NCBI RefSeq assembly: GCF_016907735.1
Contig: NZ_JAFBCP010000001.1
Span: 434,001 to 498,000 of the forward strand
Reading direction: 5' to 3'
From: Brevibacterium paucivorans
GTDB taxonomy: Bacteria > Actinomycetota > Actinomycetes > Actinomycetales > Brevibacteriaceae
Length of the DNA stretch: 64,000 nt
This document shows, piece by piece, positions 63,110-64,000 of the stretch (the stretch's first letter is position 1; the number at the start of each line of letters is the position of its first letter). The notes under the pieces are model-generated. The model was not told the origin of the DNA. It was given only the letters and a program-made list of their open reading frames with translations, and did no database searches. Both the position numbers and the translations under genes were made by a program.

Positions 63110-63705
63110 TCGCGCGCAACGTTGAAGCGATCGCTCGTCGACCCGACCCGGTTATCGAGTGGATTGACGAATACGGACGCTTAGAGCTCACGGGGCGCGT
63201 GTTCGCTAACTGGGTGTACAAGTCTGCCGGGCTTCTTCGCGACACGTTCCCGGATGCGCTTGTGCTCAACCCGGATGGCCCTCTCCACTGGCGTGAGCTC
63301 GCGTGCATTTTTGCTGCATGTGGCAGTGATGTGCCCGTCATGGTGGGCGCCGAGGTGACACCCCCTTCCGCTGATTCGTGGGTGGGTATGGTTGCTGTTG
63401 GGAGCGACCTTTCACCGTTTGAAGACGCGGAAGAGTTGTGGGTTTTCGACCCCGCCCCGCTAGCGCTGTCCACTGAAGTGGAATCCGGCGACACCGACTA
63501 CATTTCAGCTGTGCGCTCATATCCCGATGTGGCACAGCTTCTTGATGGTCCACTTGAGTACTCTCGCTTTGGCACTGCAGTTCGGGCGCACTCAGTAGAC
63601 GGACCCACGCGGCTGGCGACGACCTCGGTCCCGGAAACCGACCAGCAGTTATCCGAACTTTGCCACGCACTCACATACGGACAACTCACCGTCGATCTGT
63701 CTTAG
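63106..63705 (+). CDS. TIGR03089-family protein
   Basis: A 199-residue protein like actinobacterial TIGR03089 proteins, which look like shortened AMP-binding (ANL) enzymes: EYGRLELTGRVFANWVYKSAGLLRD is the N-terminal ANL-like segment, followed by the LACIFAACGSDVPVMVGAEV block. It lacks the ATP-binding and lysine motifs, so no ligase activity is expected. Function unknown. Rv3268 holds a comparable place in mycobacteria. Confidence 0.82.
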   Translation: MIARNVEAIARRPDPVIEWIDEYGRLELTGRVFANWVYKSAGLLRDTFPDALVLNPDGPLHWRELACIFAACGSDVPVMVGAEVTPPSADSWVGMVAVGSDLSPFEDAEELWVFDPAPLALSTEVESGDTDYISAVRSYPDVAQLLDGPLEYSRFGTAVRAHSVDGPTRLATTSVPETDQQLSELCHALTYGQLTVDLS

Positions 63706-63743
63706 CTATGTGATCTGCGTCGCATGTGTGGCAGAATGCAGAC

Positions 63744-64000
63744 ATGGACAAAGTAGTTTCGTCAGCAGCAGAGGCCGTTGCCGACATTTTTGATGGTGCT
63801 CGCATTGCAGCCGGCGGGTTCGGAGTTTGTGGAATCCCTTCCGTCCTCATCGATGCCCTGAAAGAACAGGGCGCAAAGAACCTGACCGCCGTTTCTAACA
63901 ACTGTGGGGTCGATGGGCAGGGCTTGGGTGTTTTGCTCGAGTCGAAGCAGATCGACACCGTGATCGCGTCGTACGTAGGAGAGAACAAGGAGTTCGCACG
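63744..64000 (+). CDS. scoA: 3-oxoacid CoA-transferase subunit A (partial, runs off the window)
   Basis: The first 85 codons of a CoA-transferase alpha subunit: [39 protein letters not shown] and [39 protein letters not shown] match ScoA/AtoD-type subunits (GGFG.CG.P and SNN.G). It would move CoA between succinyl-CoA and acetoacetate, complementing aacS at 7.3 kb. CAGAAT is exactly six bases before ATG 63744. Confidence 0.92.
   Translation, partial: MDKVVSSAAEAVADIFDGARIAAGGFGVCGIPSVLIDALKEQGAKNLTAVSNNCGVDGQGLGVLLESKQIDTVIASYVGENKEFA

Overview
The window is 64 kb of moderately GC-rich actinobacterial chromosome, most likely from the order Micrococcales. Actinobacterial markers are WhiB1 and WhiB2, mycothiol S-conjugate amidase (Mca), MtrAB-LpqB, PdtaS, an LpdA-type flavoprotein, a long NAD-glutamate dehydrogenase and many actinobacteria-restricted DUF families (2505, 3499, 4245, 4307). 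I cannot name the genus from sequence alone. Gene order recalls two M. tuberculosis neighbourhoods (from memory): Rv1080c-Rv1112 for about 3.5-25.6 kb and Rv3219-Rv3303 for about 25.6-63.7 kb, with an Rv3690-Rv3695-like MoxR/DUF58/SpoIIM/RDD cluster embedded in the second. Most of the window is therefore conserved core genome.

Layout. 0-3.5 kb is accessory: a strong terminator, a decayed IS110-family transposase, a SnoaL-like protein divergent from a TetR regulator over a near-perfect operator, a methyltransferase, and a possible gene remnant. 3.5-4.6 kb: ychF. 4.7-9.3 kb: a PucR-type regulator, a short-chain fatty acid transporter (AtoE) and acetoacetyl-CoA synthetase; together with the CoA-transferase subunit that begins at the right edge (63.7 kb) these suggest use of acetoacetate and short-chain acids. 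9.3-17.7 kb: rmuC, ferritin, ispH, xseAB, DUF4245, and glpX-carbonic anhydrase-fumC. 17.7-18.7 kb: a small PadR/membrane-protein cassette between two copies of the same 47-bp terminator segment. 18.7-25.6 kb: PIN-PhoH, a Z-prenyl diphosphate synthase, hemolysin III-like protein, mca, DUF4307, greA, AI-2E-family protein. 25.6-32.5 kb: SGNH hydrolase, maf, biotin carboxylase/BCCP, lpdA, whiB1, pdtaS. 32.5-42.4 kb: gdh, DUF2505, an orphan CpaE-like/SAF pair, a small HTH protein, a LysM protein and an Rv3235-family protein. 42.4-50.7 kb: secA, hpf, comF, lpqB, mtrB, mtrA. 50.9-58.7 kb: the envelope-associated MoxR/DUF58/DUF4129/DUF4350/SpoIIM/RDD cluster. 58.8-63.7 kb: phosphomannomutase, DUF3499, a zincin-like protein, whiB2, a degenerate CofE-like protein and a TIGR03089-family protein.

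No CRISPR array, tRNA, rRNA, prophage or recognisable defence system was found. The signals most worth follow-up are: (1) an octamer, CCGAGGTG, that occurs roughly forty times by eye on both strands and builds at least three inverted-pair terminators, similar in layout to DNA-uptake-type repeats; (2) a recurrent arrangement of a -10-like hexamer exactly six bases before the start codon in nine genes, implying many leaderless mRNAs; (3) a conserved membrane-protein gene whose only plausible start appears to be ATT; (4) a CofE homologue with altered active-site motifs and no CofD beside it; (5) the duplicated terminator around the PadR cassette. All functional calls rest on reading of motifs and family memory, not on database searches.
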